Assembly: GCA_002448445.1 (NCBI GenBank)
Contig: DJYC01000112.1
Coordinates: 54,550 to 118,549, forward strand
Length of the DNA: 64,000 bases
Reading direction: 5' to 3'
DNA from: Treponema sp. UBA6988
Lineage (GTDB): Bacteria > Spirochaetota > Spirochaetia > Treponematales > Treponemataceae
In this document: positions 7,365 to 16,293 of the stretch, piece after piece
Layout of the letters: every line of letters starts with the position of its first letter
Numbering within the stretch: position 1 is the stretch's first letter
Notes under the pieces: model-generated
Told to the model about the DNA's origin: nothing
The model's database searches: none
What the model saw: the letters and a program-made list of their open reading frames with translations, nothing else
Program-made: the position numbers and the translations under genes

Positions 7365-8786
7365 ATGACTTTTCCTAAGGATTTTATTTGGGGCGCAGCA
7401 ACCGCCAGTTATCAGATAGAAGGAGCCGCAAAAGAAGACGGCAGGCAGGAATCCGTTTGGGATGCCTTTAGCCACACTCCCGGCAAAACAAAATTTGGTG
7501 CAACAGGAGACATTGCCTGTGACCACTACCACCGCTACAAGGAAGACATAGAGCTTTTCTCCCAGCTGGGAATTCCGAACTACCGCTTTTCTGTTGCATG
7601 GCCGCGCGTGTTAAGCTACGACAGCGACACAAAGGGTGGTGCAATTCACGGAATTGTAAACCAGAAAGGCCTTGACTTTTACGACCGCCTTATAGATGCT
7701 CTTCTGGAAAAAAACATAACACCTTGGCTTACGCTCTTTCACTGGGACTTGCCTCTTGTTCTTGAACGCAAGGGTGGCTGGCGCAACAGGGACGTCCGCT
7801 ATTGGGCAGGAGAATACACGGAGCTTATCGTAAAAAAATTTGGTGACCGTGTAAAAAATTTCTTTACGCTGAACGAGATGCCCTGCATTCTTGGCGGATA
7901 CATGGGCTGGATGGCACCAGGGCTTGAACTTTCACGCCGCGAGCTTCTTAACACTGTTCACAATATTCTTCTTACACAGGGAACAATGGTTCAGGCTGTA
8001 AGGGCAAATGCTTCTGAAGGAACTAAGGTTGGACTTGCCCACTGTGGCTTTGCAAACTTTCCTGCTACTGATTCTGCAGAAGATATAGCGGCCTTTGAAA
8101 AATCAATGGATGTATTTGAATCCGCACCGGAATCATGGCGCCCGCAGAAGGGATCTGGTATTCTTTACGGCGGAAGCCTGCACTACTGGTGCGACCCAAT
8201 TTATTTTGGCGCTTACCCCAAGGATGCGGATAAAGCGTTTGGTTCGGATATGCCGGAAATTCTTGACGGTGACATGAAGATTATCTCTTCTCCGGTTGAC
8301 TTCCACGGACAGAATATTTACGAGGGAATTGCAATTTGCGCTCCAACTTCGGAGAAAGACAAGGAACAGGGGTTCTCTGTAAAGGAATTTCCCTACGGCT
8401 ACCCGACGACCGCTGCAAAGTGGAACATTACTCCGCGTTCTATGCATCACTTTACAAAGCACATCTACGACCGTTACAAGAAGCCTGTAATCATAAGCGA
8501 AAACGGTCTTAGCACGAGTGACTACATAAGCCCGGATGGCAAGATTCATGATACGCTCCGCATAGACTTTACGAATGCCTATCTGAACGAGCTTGGCAAA
8601 TCCATTCAGGACGGTGCGGACATACGCGGTTACTTCCACTGGTCCATTCTAGACAACTTTGAATGGGCACGTGGCTATACCGAAAGGTTTGGTCTTGTTC
8701 ACGTAGACTACACAAGCCTAAAGCGTACGCCAAAAGACAGCGCCTACTGGTACAGGGACGTTATAAAAAACAACGGAACCCTGTAA
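7365..8786 (+). CDS. Glycoside hydrolase family 1 beta-glucosidase
   Basis: 473 residues, the usual GH1 length. The N-terminal signature FIWGAATASYQIEG is complete. The acid/base glutamate lies in TLNEMP (family: TxNEP) and the nucleophile in ISENG. No signal peptide is seen, so it acts in the cytoplasm on imported beta-glucosides or their phosphates. The SD is GGATGGAGGT. No transporter or PTS gene is adjacent, so the substrate (glucoside or 6-phospho-glucoside) is open. Its presence fits a carbohydrate-fermenting gut organism. Confidence 0.92.
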   Translation: MTFPKDFIWGAATASYQIEGAAKEDGRQESVWDAFSHTPGKTKFGATGDIACDHYHRYKEDIELFSQLGIPNYRFSVAWPRVLSYDSDTKGGAIHGIVNQKGLDFYDRLIDALLEKNITPWLTLFHWDLPLVLERKGGWRNRDVRYWAGEYTELIVKKFGDRVKNFFTLNEMPCILGGYMGWMAPGLELSRRELLNTVHNILLTQGTMVQAVRANASEGTKVGLAHCGFANFPATDSAEDIAAFEKSMDVFESAPESWRPQKGSGILYGGSLHYWCDPIYFGAYPKDADKAFGSDMPEILDGDMKIISSPVDFHGQNIYEGIAICAPTSEKDKEQGFSVKEFPYGYPTTAAKWNITPRSMHHFTKHIYDRYKKPVIISENGLSTSDYISPDGKIHDTLRIDFTNAYLNELGKSIQDGADIRGYFHWSILDNFEWARGYTERFGLVHVDYTSLKRTPKDSAYWYRDVIKNNGTL

Positions 8787-8845
8787 AGCCCCACACCCCC
8801 ACTTGACCATGTTTGCATTTTTATGCTAAACTAATTCCAACTTTT

Positions 8846-8919
8846 GGGGGTGTAGCTCAACTGGCTAGAGCGCCTGCATGGCATGCAGGAGGTAAGGGAT
8901 TCGACTTCCCTCATCTCCA
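8846..8919 (+). tRNA. tRNA-Ala (anticodon GGC)
   Basis: A 74-nt cloverleaf. The acceptor stem GGGGGTG pairs with CATCTCC (with two G-T pairs). D stem GCTC/GAGC. Anticodon stem CCTGC/GCAGG with loop ATGGCAT, giving anticodon GGC. T arm AGGGA-TTCGACT-TCCCT. The discriminator base is A. The next bases are TCA, so CCA is not encoded. A terminator follows directly. Confidence 0.93.
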
Positions 8920-9573
8920 TCAGAAAGACTGTTGCAAATAAGCGACAGTCTTTTTTTATGTCCTAAACATTTAACACAAAGCGAATCCCTTAGCGGAGTG
9001 AGCGCCGACCAAAGGGAGGAAAAGCCCGCACGGATGCGGGCGACAGCGAACGAAGCCGCATGGAGGGAGGCACAAGGAAGTGCCGACCGTAGTGAGGGAT
9101 TCGACTTCCCTCATCTCCATCAAGTAGACTGTTGCAAATAAGCGACAGTCTTTTTTTTGCCCTAAGCACTTAACACAAAGCGAATCCCGCAGCGCAGTGA
9201 GCGCCGACCAAAGGGAGGAAAAGCCCGCACGGATGCGGGCGTCAGCAAACGAAGCCGCATGAAGGGAGGCACAAGGATGTGCCGACCGGAATGAGGGATT
9301 CGACTTCCCTCATCTCCATCAAGAGAACTGTTGCAATTTGCAGCAGTTCTTTTTTTTTGCAATAAATCTTATCACAAAGCGAATCCCTTAGCGGAGTGAG
9401 CGTCGCATGCTACGCATGCTTACCGAGTTTCCTTCGGAAACTCGCGGTTTTATATGCTACGAATCAAATATAAAAAGACAGATCAATGCGGGCGACAGCG
9501 AACGAAGCCGCATGGAGGGAGGCACAGGATGTGCCGACCGGAATGAGGGATTCGACTTTCCTCATCTCCATCA
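8896..9573 (+). repeat. Tandem array of tRNA-Ala 3'-end plus terminator units
   Basis: The 27-nt tRNA 3' end (8896-8922) recurs at 9096-9122, 9295-9321 and 9547-9573, with periods of 200, 199 and 252 nt. The first two downstream copies are each followed by a terminator hairpin; the hairpin after 9321 has changed sequence but still pairs (GAACTG/CAGTTC). The last copy has one base change and no clear terminator. Each unit also contains AGCGAATCCC, a GCCCGC-GGATGCGGGC hairpin and a GGCAC...GTGCC hairpin. The third unit carries about 50 extra nt, including the perfect hairpin CGAGTTTCC-TTC-GGAAACTCG. No ORF in the array looks real. Confidence 0.8.
8924..8957 (+). terminator. Rho-independent terminator of tRNA-Ala
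   Basis: A 12-bp stem (AAAGACTGTTGC / GCGACAGTCTTT with one G-T pair) and a 6-nt loop, followed by a T run. It is copied downstream together with the tRNA 3' end. Confidence 0.85.
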
Positions 9574-9693
9574 ATATACGTAGGCACTATGATTAAAAAA
9601 CTCTGATTAAGACAGAAGATTGCCAGGTCAAGTCCGAAAATGACACGATGCTATTAATCAAGATATAATCTGTATAAGCGACAGGAGATAAAA

Positions 9694-9816
9694 CCTACGC
9701 CCGATTGGAAGGGCCCGCCAAAGGCGGGTTGCGCCAGCAATGGAGGCGAGAGCCGGAACCCTGGAAAGCGGGTAGAAATTGCATGGGCTGGCCGGTCACG
9801 TAGTGCCGGACACAGT
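9694..9816 (+). repeat. Cloverleaf repeat, copy B, with short flank
   Basis: The cloverleaf is at 9694-9772: outer CCCG/CGGG, inner AGGG/CCCT, hairpins CCCGCC-AAA-GGCGGG, TTGC-GCCA-GCAA, GGC-GAGA-GCC. It continues to 9816 with TAGAAATTGCAT and a CCGG hairpin ending ACACAGT, the end seen in the long copies at 25458 and 45570. It is therefore an internally deleted long copy in the opposite orientation. Confidence 0.75.
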
Positions 9817-9875
9817 AGAAAAAGGCATGCCGTCCAAAAAACTATTTTGCAATTCAAAATATTTTGCCAGGCAAA

Positions 9876-10391
9876 CTATTTTGCCCAATATGCATGAATC
9901 AGAACAATGACGAAGCCACAAGCTACAATCAAGCGGAGGCCTGTTCCTGTTACAAAGCCAAGGAAAGCAAAGGCAGCGGACTTTATGGCCCTTTTTACAT
10001 CGGAGCGGTCGTGTATCAGTTCACCAATGAATGCACCCACAAAGGGGCCTGCAAGAATGCCGATAAAACCACCCAAAAAGAGACCGGCAAATGTTCCCAC
10101 GATTGCACCCAGGGAACCTGCCCTGGAACCGCCGGCCTTGATAGTAAAAAACGAGGGCACAAAATTGTTCACCACTTCCACAAGCACCGTAATAACCGCA
10201 CAAACGATAAGAGTTGCAAGGGAAAGCTTGCATGGTTCGACAAAGTAGGATGCCAGCATTCCGCCCCAGCACAAGGGTGTTCCCGCAATTCCCGGTATTA
10301 TGCAGCCGACTATCCCAAGAAAGACCAACAAAAATGTGAGGACGATTAGTAAAATATCAAGTGCAGTAATAGAGAACGAAATAGATTCCAT
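9876..10391 (-). CDS. DUF456 membrane protein
   Basis: 171 residues, nearly all hydrophobic, with about five or six membrane segments and the glycine-rich DUF456 core (GIVGCIIPGIAGTPLCW near the N-terminus; GAIVGTFAGLFLGG and GPFVGAFIGEL in the middle). The family is of unknown function. The ATG at 10391 is supported by a promoter (TTGAAT, 17 nt, TATAGT) that ends 7 nt before it. It lies just after the helicase-partner gene but has its own promoter. Confidence 0.8.
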   Translation of the reverse strand: MESISFSITALDILLIVLTFLLVFLGIVGCIIPGIAGTPLCWGGMLASYFVEPCKLSLATLIVCAVITVLVEVVNNFVPSFFTIKAGGSRAGSLGAIVGTFAGLFLGGFIGILAGPFVGAFIGELIHDRSDVKRAIKSAAFAFLGFVTGTGLRLIVACGFVIVLIHAYWAK

Positions 10392-10398
10392 ATAAAAA

Positions 10399-10427
10399 AC
10401 TATAGAACAATTCTAGTCCAAATTCAA
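10399..10427 (-). promoter_or_regulatory. Promoter of the DUF456 gene, leaderless arrangement
   Basis: Minus strand: TTGAAT (10427-10422), 17 nt, TATAGT (10404-10399), then 7 nt to the ATG at 10391. It overlaps the end of the upstream helicase-partner gene. Confidence 0.6.
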
Positions 10428-12605
10428 CAGACGGCGGGTCTTTTTTATTCGGACGGCAGAGCTTACCGGAATGCAAATCTTTTCTCCGCTAGAAGAAAGT
10501 TCCAAAATAAGCTGGGCGTTAGGAGCCTTTTTGTTAAGCTCAACAGGTCTTCCCGCAACGGAGTTTCCGCTGTCCAAAGCCACTTCCAAAATGCCACCGT
10601 TTTGAATGGCACTTTCTATAACGTGGATTTTACCCGTGTAGTCCATTCCTCCGGCTTCCACCTTTTCAAAGCGAACGCTCTCTCCAACAAGCTGGGATTT
10701 GTTAAGCACAATCCTTCTGTTTATTCTGTCCAAGAGGCCTTCCTTCTGGTCCTGTGGCAAATTCATTCCGTCTAGTTCTGACTTTAGTTCATCCAGTATT
10801 GCCTTTTGCTTTTCTTTGTCCACCTTGTGAACAGGGGCTTTTTTTTCTTTAGATTCAATTTTTTTCTCCGGCTCGTCAAGCGGCAAAAAAGCAAGCGTAC
10901 GGTTCTGGCCTGGAGCAAGCTTCATGTTGCCTATAAAATCAAGGCCGCTCTTTGCAATGATGCTCTGGGCCTTGGCATCGTCCGCAAAAGAAAGAAAAAA
11001 GACTCCGGCAGAAAGTTCTTCCATTATGTAGGGTGAAAGAAGCGGATTGTTTTTTATGAACTGGGCATTTTCTTCTTTTACCTTTAGGACATAGCCTTTG
11101 TAAAGCGAAGCAGATTTATACGAGCTGAACCACTCTTCCAAAGAAATCTGAATGTTCTGCTGAATTTTATATGATGAATATTTTTCCAAGAGCAAAGAAA
11201 TTTTTTCCGGTGTAAAACCAGCATCAAAAGCGCGGATTGCACAAGCACGGTTTATTTCAAAAACGGCGGCGGTGTCATAGTGCTTTATTTGCATAAAATG
11301 AACAAAGGGCAAAAGCTCGTGCAGGTTAAGCCCCGGAAGAAGGGTAACAGAAAATGCAGAATCTATGCTTAGAACCTTTGTGTTTGCCACATTCGCATTT
11401 TTTTCTTCGTCAAAAAAGCTGCTCCTCTTGTACAAGGGGTTGCCTTCCAAGTCTTTTCCGCAAACGCAGAGAATGGAAAATTCAAGGGCAGCTTCTGCAA
11501 GTGCCTTTACAAGATTTCCGTCTGTAAGTTCCGGGGGCAAAGAAGATTCACCGCCAGATGCCAGAGACGGACTAGTGGCAGCAGAGCCAGACGCGGCGGA
11601 AGAAAGAATCCTTCCAAAACGGCTTGAAGTTTCTCCAGCCACCTTTTCCTTTTCCAAAAGAAAGAGCTGGGTAAGCTGAACAAGCGTGCAACCGGATGCA
11701 GGAATTGCATACAGAGTGCAGAAAAAAATCTGAGCGTTCACCTGCATGGTTTTTCTTGGAAAGTGGGCAACAGATGCCGTGACCAAATAAAGGTACTGGG
11801 CTTTTTCTTCCATTGCGGCAAAATTTTCCAAGCGGTCCAAGTCTACGCTGATTCCTTTTTCCAAGGCACAAAAAATGGAAAGGTTCATAAAAGCGGCGGT
11901 AAGTTTTTCAAGGCATGATTTTCCAAGCCCTTCAAAGACTTCCTGCATTTCCGTAAGGCTGTGCTTTTTTAGGGAACCGTCGTTCTTGCAAAGGTCAGGA
12001 TGGGAGATTGCAAAGGAACAGAAGCTTGCCAAAAACTGTGGGCTCAAAGTGCATGGTGCCTTGAACAATAAACTTGCTGATTCCCCCTCCCCTTTTTGCA
12101 CGGGGGAATTTGGCTTTTCGTCCTGAGGCACGGCTTTTTCCGAATCACTAAAAAGAAAGTCCGTCTGCAAAAGAGGATCAAGTTCATCTTCCAAAAGCGG
12201 GTTTATGCGCAGTTCCATTGCCCCGGAATCCTTGTCCGCAAAGCTAAAAAGAATAAGGCGTTCCTGCAGGTTTGTTATGTGCTCGTTCAGGTCATTTGGA
12301 AACCTTTTCCCCTGCGATTTTGTTTCCATGAAGGAAAGAATCTTTGAGACGGTGCAATCGCGGACGGTCTTTACTATGGTAAGAATTTTAAGGTCACCGC
12401 TTCCCAAAAGGCTTACCAAAGTTTCCCTGTTTTCCTTCTTGCGCAAAAATGAAGAAAGATCTTCTATAAGCTTCTGCTTGTTGTAGGGAGTCTTTATCTC
12501 GCCAAGGTACATGCGCATTATGTCAAAGAACATAACCTCGTCCATGGTTGCCATGCTTTCGCGCCAGTCTATTATACGCTGAGCCTTAGGTGTTATAACT
12601 GCCAT
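10413..12605 (-). CDS. XPB-helicase partner protein (Helicase_C_3 / XPB-Ssl2 N-domain type)
   Basis: About 730 residues with no ATPase motifs. The region around residues 430-550 (LPGLNLHELLPFVHFM, then a helical stretch ending in SLEEWFSSYK) resembles the XPB/Ssl2 N-terminal-like Helicase_C_3 domain. In actinobacteria a comparable protein is encoded beside an XPB helicase. Here the start ATG shares one base with the helicase stop (TGATG at 12605), so the two are surely co-translated. A lysine/glutamate-rich linker precedes the C-terminal 120 residues. Likely a DNA-repair accessory subunit. The frame extends to 12632, but the coupled ATG at 12605 is the better start. Confidence 0.65.
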   Translation of the reverse strand: MAVITPKAQRIIDWRESMATMDEVMFFDIMRMYLGEIKTPYNKQKLIEDLSSFLRKKENRETLVSLLGSGDLKILTIVKTVRDCTVSKILSFMETKSQGKRFPNDLNEHITNLQERLILFSFADKDSGAMELRINPLLEDELDPLLQTDFLFSDSEKAVPQDEKPNSPVQKGEGESASLLFKAPCTLSPQFLASFCSFAISHPDLCKNDGSLKKHSLTEMQEVFEGLGKSCLEKLTAAFMNLSIFCALEKGISVDLDRLENFAAMEEKAQYLYLVTASVAHFPRKTMQVNAQIFFCTLYAIPASGCTLVQLTQLFLLEKEKVAGETSSRFGRILSSAASGSAATSPSLASGGESSLPPELTDGNLVKALAEAALEFSILCVCGKDLEGNPLYKRSSFFDEEKNANVANTKVLSIDSAFSVTLLPGLNLHELLPFVHFMQIKHYDTAAVFEINRACAIRAFDAGFTPEKISLLLEKYSSYKIQQNIQISLEEWFSSYKSASLYKGYVLKVKEENAQFIKNNPLLSPYIMEELSAGVFFLSFADDAKAQSIIAKSGLDFIGNMKLAPGQNRTLAFLPLDEPEKKIESKEKKAPVHKVDKEKQKAILDELKSELDGMNLPQDQKEGLLDRINRRIVLNKSQLVGESVRFEKVEAGGMDYTGKIHVIESAIQNGGILEVALDSGNSVAGRPVELNKKAPNAQLILELSSSGEKICIPVSSAVRIKKTRRLLNLD

Positions 12606-14398
12606 CACTCTTCTCCAAATCCGCCGATGCAAAGTGGCTGGGTTGCATCAAGCTCGTCCAGGCTTGACTCGTCATTGTATCTTAGGATTCTGTAGGAATA
12701 GCCCTGCTCGGCAAGGAATTTCTGCCTGTTGCTGCCAAAATCCTCTTCCACCGTGTTGCGGGTAATCAGCGTAAAGAAGCGTGATGTTCGTTCCTTGGGG
12801 CGGAGGATTCTTCCAAGACGCTGGGCTTCTTCCTGCCTTGAGCCAAATGTTCCGCTTACCTGAATTGCCATGCTTGCGTCCGGAAGGTCTATTGCAAAGT
12901 TTGCAACCTTGCTTACCACAAGCACGTGAATGTTGCCGCTCCTAAAGTCTGCATAAATCTTGTCGCGCTCGGAGTTGGGCGTTTTTCCGGTGATGATTGG
13001 TGCGTCCAAAAGCTTTGCAAGATTGTGCAGCTGGTCAAGGTACTGGCCAATAACCAAAATCTTGTCCTGGGGGAATTTTTTTACAAGTTCCACAACGATT
13101 TTATCCTTAACAGGATTTTCGCTTGCAATCTTGTGCTTTGCCCTCTGCTGTGAAACCGCATATTCAATCTCTTTGTCCTGTGGAAGTCCTAGGCGAACCT
13201 CCACACATTCGGCACTGGCAATCCAGCCGGAGCGTTCTAGTTCCTTCCAGGGAACATCGTATCTTTTGGGACCAACCAAAGAAAAGACATAGCCCTCGCA
13301 GCCGTCTTCGCGGACAAGAGTTGCGGTTAGCCCAACCCGCCGCACAGCCTGAATCTCTGCCGCCACCCTAAAGACCGGGGCAGGAAGGGTGTGAACTTCG
13401 TCGTAGATTATAAGCCCCCAGTTGTTTTGCCTAAAAAGGGAAAAATGCGGGTAAGGGCCAGTTTTGTTTGGCCTCCAGGTAAGAATCTGGTAAGTCGCAA
13501 CCGTAACCGGAAGAATTGTCTTGTTTTCGCCAGTGTATTCTGCAATTTGGTCGCGTTCAAGGTTTGTCTTATCCACAAGTTCGTCTATCCACTGGTGGAC
13601 TGCGCTTATGTTTGTTGTAACAATCAGAGTGTTGGTCTTTAGCATGGACATAATCAGCATGCCAACGATGGTTTTTCCAGCCCCGCAAGGAAGCACAATG
13701 GTGCCAAAACCAGTGCCAGGCCCCCGGTCGCCAATAAGAGCCTGGGCAGACTTTTTTTGGTATTCGCGGATTTCAAACGCCTTTCCTGCAAGGGTCTTTT
13801 CCCTAAGGTTTATTTCAAGCGGAGCTCCGTCCTGCAGGGGAACATCGTCTTTTACAGGCCAGCCCAGTTTTAAAAGCTGCTGCTTTACGGTACCGCGGTC
13901 TGTAAGGTTTAGGATAAAGCAGTATTTTTTTTCTTCTTCGCTAACAGAAACGGCTTTTAGAGCCTCGCTGTCCGGTTCTTCGTAGGTGCAGGGAAGCATC
14001 AGCTTTTGAACGGCGGGATTTGCGCTTATTTCCTTAAAGACGTAGGGAGAAGAAGAAACAAGATAAAGGTATTCTTCCTTGCCGCTGGGGCAGGGAACGA
14101 GGCGCAGTTTGCCAAAGCGGTTTGCCGTTTCCGAAATCCACACAAGCACGTTCTGGGGAACTTCGTAGCGGGAAAATTTCTTTAGCACGTCAATTGCATC
14201 CTGACTTGTAAAGCCTGCGCTGGCCGCATTCCACAAAGAAAGGGGGGTAAGCGCATAGGTGTGCAAATGTTCCGGCGAACGCAAAAGTTCCGCAAAGGGA
14301 ATAAGGGCATTACGGCATTCCTCCGCAAGCGGTGCATGAACATCCAGCAGCAGAGTGCGGTCCGACTGTACAATTAAAGGCATATCCTGACTTGGCAT
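12605..14398 (-). CDS. XPB/ERCC3-type DNA repair helicase
   Basis: 597 residues. An N-terminal XPB-type domain (residues 1-200) precedes an SF2 helicase core: Walker A LPCGAGKT (236-243), DEVH box (333-336), motif III LTAT (357-360), and the RecA2 arginine motif QRLGRILRP near 530. Bacterial XPB proteins unwind DNA in repair and are found in actinobacteria and spirochaetes. It is followed without a gap by its partner gene. A -10 box lies 8 nt before the ATG and no SD is present. Confidence 0.88.
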   Translation of the reverse strand: MPSQDMPLIVQSDRTLLLDVHAPLAEECRNALIPFAELLRSPEHLHTYALTPLSLWNAASAGFTSQDAIDVLKKFSRYEVPQNVLVWISETANRFGKLRLVPCPSGKEEYLYLVSSSPYVFKEISANPAVQKLMLPCTYEEPDSEALKAVSVSEEEKKYCFILNLTDRGTVKQQLLKLGWPVKDDVPLQDGAPLEINLREKTLAGKAFEIREYQKKSAQALIGDRGPGTGFGTIVLPCGAGKTIVGMLIMSMLKTNTLIVTTNISAVHQWIDELVDKTNLERDQIAEYTGENKTILPVTVATYQILTWRPNKTGPYPHFSLFRQNNWGLIIYDEVHTLPAPVFRVAAEIQAVRRVGLTATLVREDGCEGYVFSLVGPKRYDVPWKELERSGWIASAECVEVRLGLPQDKEIEYAVSQQRAKHKIASENPVKDKIVVELVKKFPQDKILVIGQYLDQLHNLAKLLDAPIITGKTPNSERDKIYADFRSGNIHVLVVSKVANFAIDLPDASMAIQVSGTFGSRQEEAQRLGRILRPKERTSRFFTLITRNTVEEDFGSNRQKFLAEQGYSYRILRYNDESSLDELDATQPLCIGGFGEE

Positions 14399-14406
14399 AA
14401 CGGTAT

Positions 14407-14435
14407 ATTATACAACATAAAGCGCAAATAGTTAA
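14407..14435 (-). promoter_or_regulatory. Promoter of the XPB helicase operon
   Basis: Minus strand: TTAACT (14435-14430), 17 nt, TATAAT (14412-14407), then 8 nt to the ATG at 14398. Leaderless or nearly so. Confidence 0.55.
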
Positions 14436-14454
14436 TAGGATAATTTTTTTTTGT

Positions 14455-14566
14455 AGAAGGCAAGTGCAAATCTAAATGAAGTTTAGCAAAGATTAATCTA
14501 AATGAAGAAGCACTTCCACACGTTGTTTTACTACATTGTAGTCCCTGTCTGTTGCACTTACCTTCT
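14455..14566. repeat. Inverted repeat with internal direct repeat
   Basis: Arms AGAAGGCAAGTGCAA (14455-14469) and TTGCACTTACCTTCT (14552-14566) are complementary with one mismatch. Inside, AATCTAAATGAAG occurs twice (14469-14481 and 14495-14507). It lies in the roughly 640-nt gap between the helicase and pncB. No gene is supported there; a short minus-strand frame has no family features. Confidence 0.45.
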
Positions 14567-14783
14567 GCAAGTTCTGTAAAGAAGGTAAAGAATGATGCCG
14601 GATGCTTTTGCATAACGATTATATACTAAACTTGAGAATTTAGATTAACACTTATTAATGACAGGGGATAGTTTTTTTTGTTAAGCCGGGCATTTGTCTT
14701 CTACATATTCCGGGGCGGGAAGCGGAATGACGTGCTCTTTATGTCAATGGTATCGTCTTGGCATATCCCCTCTCGCAAAGAAT

Positions 14784-14898
14784 CCTAGCACGGATTGGAG
14801 GGGCCGCGCAGCGGTTCTCGGTGGGGGCGCTCCCTGAGCTTGTCGAAGGGGCGGGCACACCGAGAATGGAGCCGAAAGGCGGAACCCCGCAAAGCCGG
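14784..14898 (+). repeat. Cloverleaf repeat, copy C, carrying another repeat in its second hairpin
   Basis: Outer stem CGG/CCG, inner GGGG/CCCC, hairpin 1 CCGC-GCA-GCGG, hairpin 3 GCC-GAAA-GGC. Hairpin 2 (TTCTCGGTG / CACCGAGAA) is opened by about 34 nt containing CCCTGAGCTTGTCGAAGGGG, a copy of the separate GGCTCAGGG-type repeat. One repeat has thus been inserted in, or grown inside, the loop of another. Confidence 0.7.
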
Positions 14899-15035
14899 AT
14901 TTTACAAGAGCTGCCTTTAGGCACAGTAAAAAAAGCAAGCCAGCTCCAGAAAAATAAAAATCAAAAAGAAAGCGTATTCCCTTTTAAGTGTTTTCCAAAT
15001 TTGGTATAATCCTAAAAAAAGGGCGGAGGTCTCTT

Positions 15036-16256
15036 ATGGAAAAAATTATCAGCAGCCTGCTGGAAACGGACATGTACAAATTCAGCATGGGACAGGCTAT
15101 TTACCACAAATTCCCAAGCTATGTAACTACATGGGATTTTAAGTGCCGCAATGAGGGCGTTAAGTTTACCCACGAGATGGTGGAGGAAATCCGCGAACAG
15201 GTTAAGGCATATTGCTCGCTTTCTTTTACGGAGGACGAGCTTGAATACCTTAGCGGCATTGAATGGATTAAGCGCGACTACGTTGACTTTTTGCGTCTCT
15301 GGCACCCTAGGTTTGAGGATTTCTCTATAAAGGAAATTCCTGACGGCTGCGGGCTTTCTATAGAGACTACCGGAACTTGGGTTAACACATCTTTTTACGA
15401 GATTCCCACCCTTGCCATTGTGAACGAGGTTTACTTTAGGAATTCCGCCGACTACAAGCATCTTTTGGAAAGCTTTGTTGAGCGTGCGGACAAAAAGACC
15501 CAGGGACTTGTTGACGGGACATTCACTCTGGGAGCATTTTCCGAATTTGGCATGAGGCGCCGCCTTAGCGCAGAGGCACAGGAGCTTGTAATAAAGAAGA
15601 TTATAGAAGCCCAGAAGACCAAGGGCTTTAAGGAATCAAACTTTGTAGGAACAAGCAACGTCTACCTTGCAAAAAAACTGGGCGTTTCCCCTGTTGGAAC
15701 AATGGCCCATGAATTTGTTCAGTGCGTTGGCCAGGGTAACCGCAAGCACAACCCCGCTTATTCAAACTGGTACATGCTGGACGCTTGGGTTAACGAGTAC
15801 GGCGTTCTTAACGGTATTGCGCTTACCGACACCGTTGGAACAGACGTTTTCCTGCGTGACTTTAGAAAGACATACGCAACTCTCTTTAGCGGAGTGCGCC
15901 ACGATTCTGGTGACCCCTACGCTTGGGGAGAAAAGATGATTGCCCACTATAAGTCCCTTGGCATTGACCCTAAGACAAAGACCCTGCTCTTTAGCGACAG
16001 CCTGGACTTTGAGAGGGCATCCAATTTGTACAAGGCTTTTAAGGACAAGGCAAGGGTTGCTTTTGGCATAGGAACATTCATTGCAAACGACACCGATGCA
16101 ACTCCGCTTAACATTGTTATGAAGGTTACGGAATGCAACAACGGTCCCGTAGCAAAGCTTTCTGATGTTGAAGGAAAGAACATGTGCAAGGACCCGGCCT
16201 ACATTCACTACCTAAAGCGCACAATCAACTGGCGCCTTGAGCACCAGGAAATGTAG
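15036..16256 (+). CDS. pncB: Nicotinate phosphoribosyltransferase
   Basis: 407 residues, a typical PncB length. The N-terminus has the substrate-binding YKFSMGQAIY segment. GTMAHEFVQ holds the histidine equivalent to the phosphorylated His of the family, and DSGDPYAWGEK is the phosphate-binding stretch. The enzyme makes nicotinate mononucleotide from nicotinate and PRPP in NAD salvage. The ATG at 15036 has GGAGG 7 nt upstream; the longer frame from 14988 is rejected. No other NAD gene is adjacent. Confidence 0.93.
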   Translation: MEKIISSLLETDMYKFSMGQAIYHKFPSYVTTWDFKCRNEGVKFTHEMVEEIREQVKAYCSLSFTEDELEYLSGIEWIKRDYVDFLRLWHPRFEDFSIKEIPDGCGLSIETTGTWVNTSFYEIPTLAIVNEVYFRNSADYKHLLESFVERADKKTQGLVDGTFTLGAFSEFGMRRRLSAEAQELVIKKIIEAQKTKGFKESNFVGTSNVYLAKKLGVSPVGTMAHEFVQCVGQGNRKHNPAYSNWYMLDAWVNEYGVLNGIALTDTVGTDVFLRDFRKTYATLFSGVRHDSGDPYAWGEKMIAHYKSLGIDPKTKTLLFSDSLDFERASNLYKAFKDKARVAFGIGTFIANDTDATPLNIVMKVTECNNGPVAKLSDVEGKNMCKDPAYIHYLKRTINWRLEHQEM

Positions 16257-16293
16257 GAAATACCAAAGTCCGAGTTTTTATGGTCAACAGGAA

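Noticed and set aside
8932..9362. Short open frames in the tRNA-Ala array
   Set aside because: They are translations of repeat units in both strands, with no SD or family match.
8846..9573. CRISPR array or additional tRNA genes
   Set aside because: Repeat units are about 200 nt and spacers are not unique; only the 3' end of the tRNA is repeated, so no further complete tRNA can fold.
8846..9573. Integrative element inserted at tRNA-Ala
   Set aside because: Direct repeats of the tRNA end are present, but the units are too short for an element and there is no integrase gene nearby.
14374..14613. Small minus-strand gene upstream of the XPB helicase gene
   Set aside because: The frame covers an inverted repeat and the helicase promoter and has no recognisable domain.
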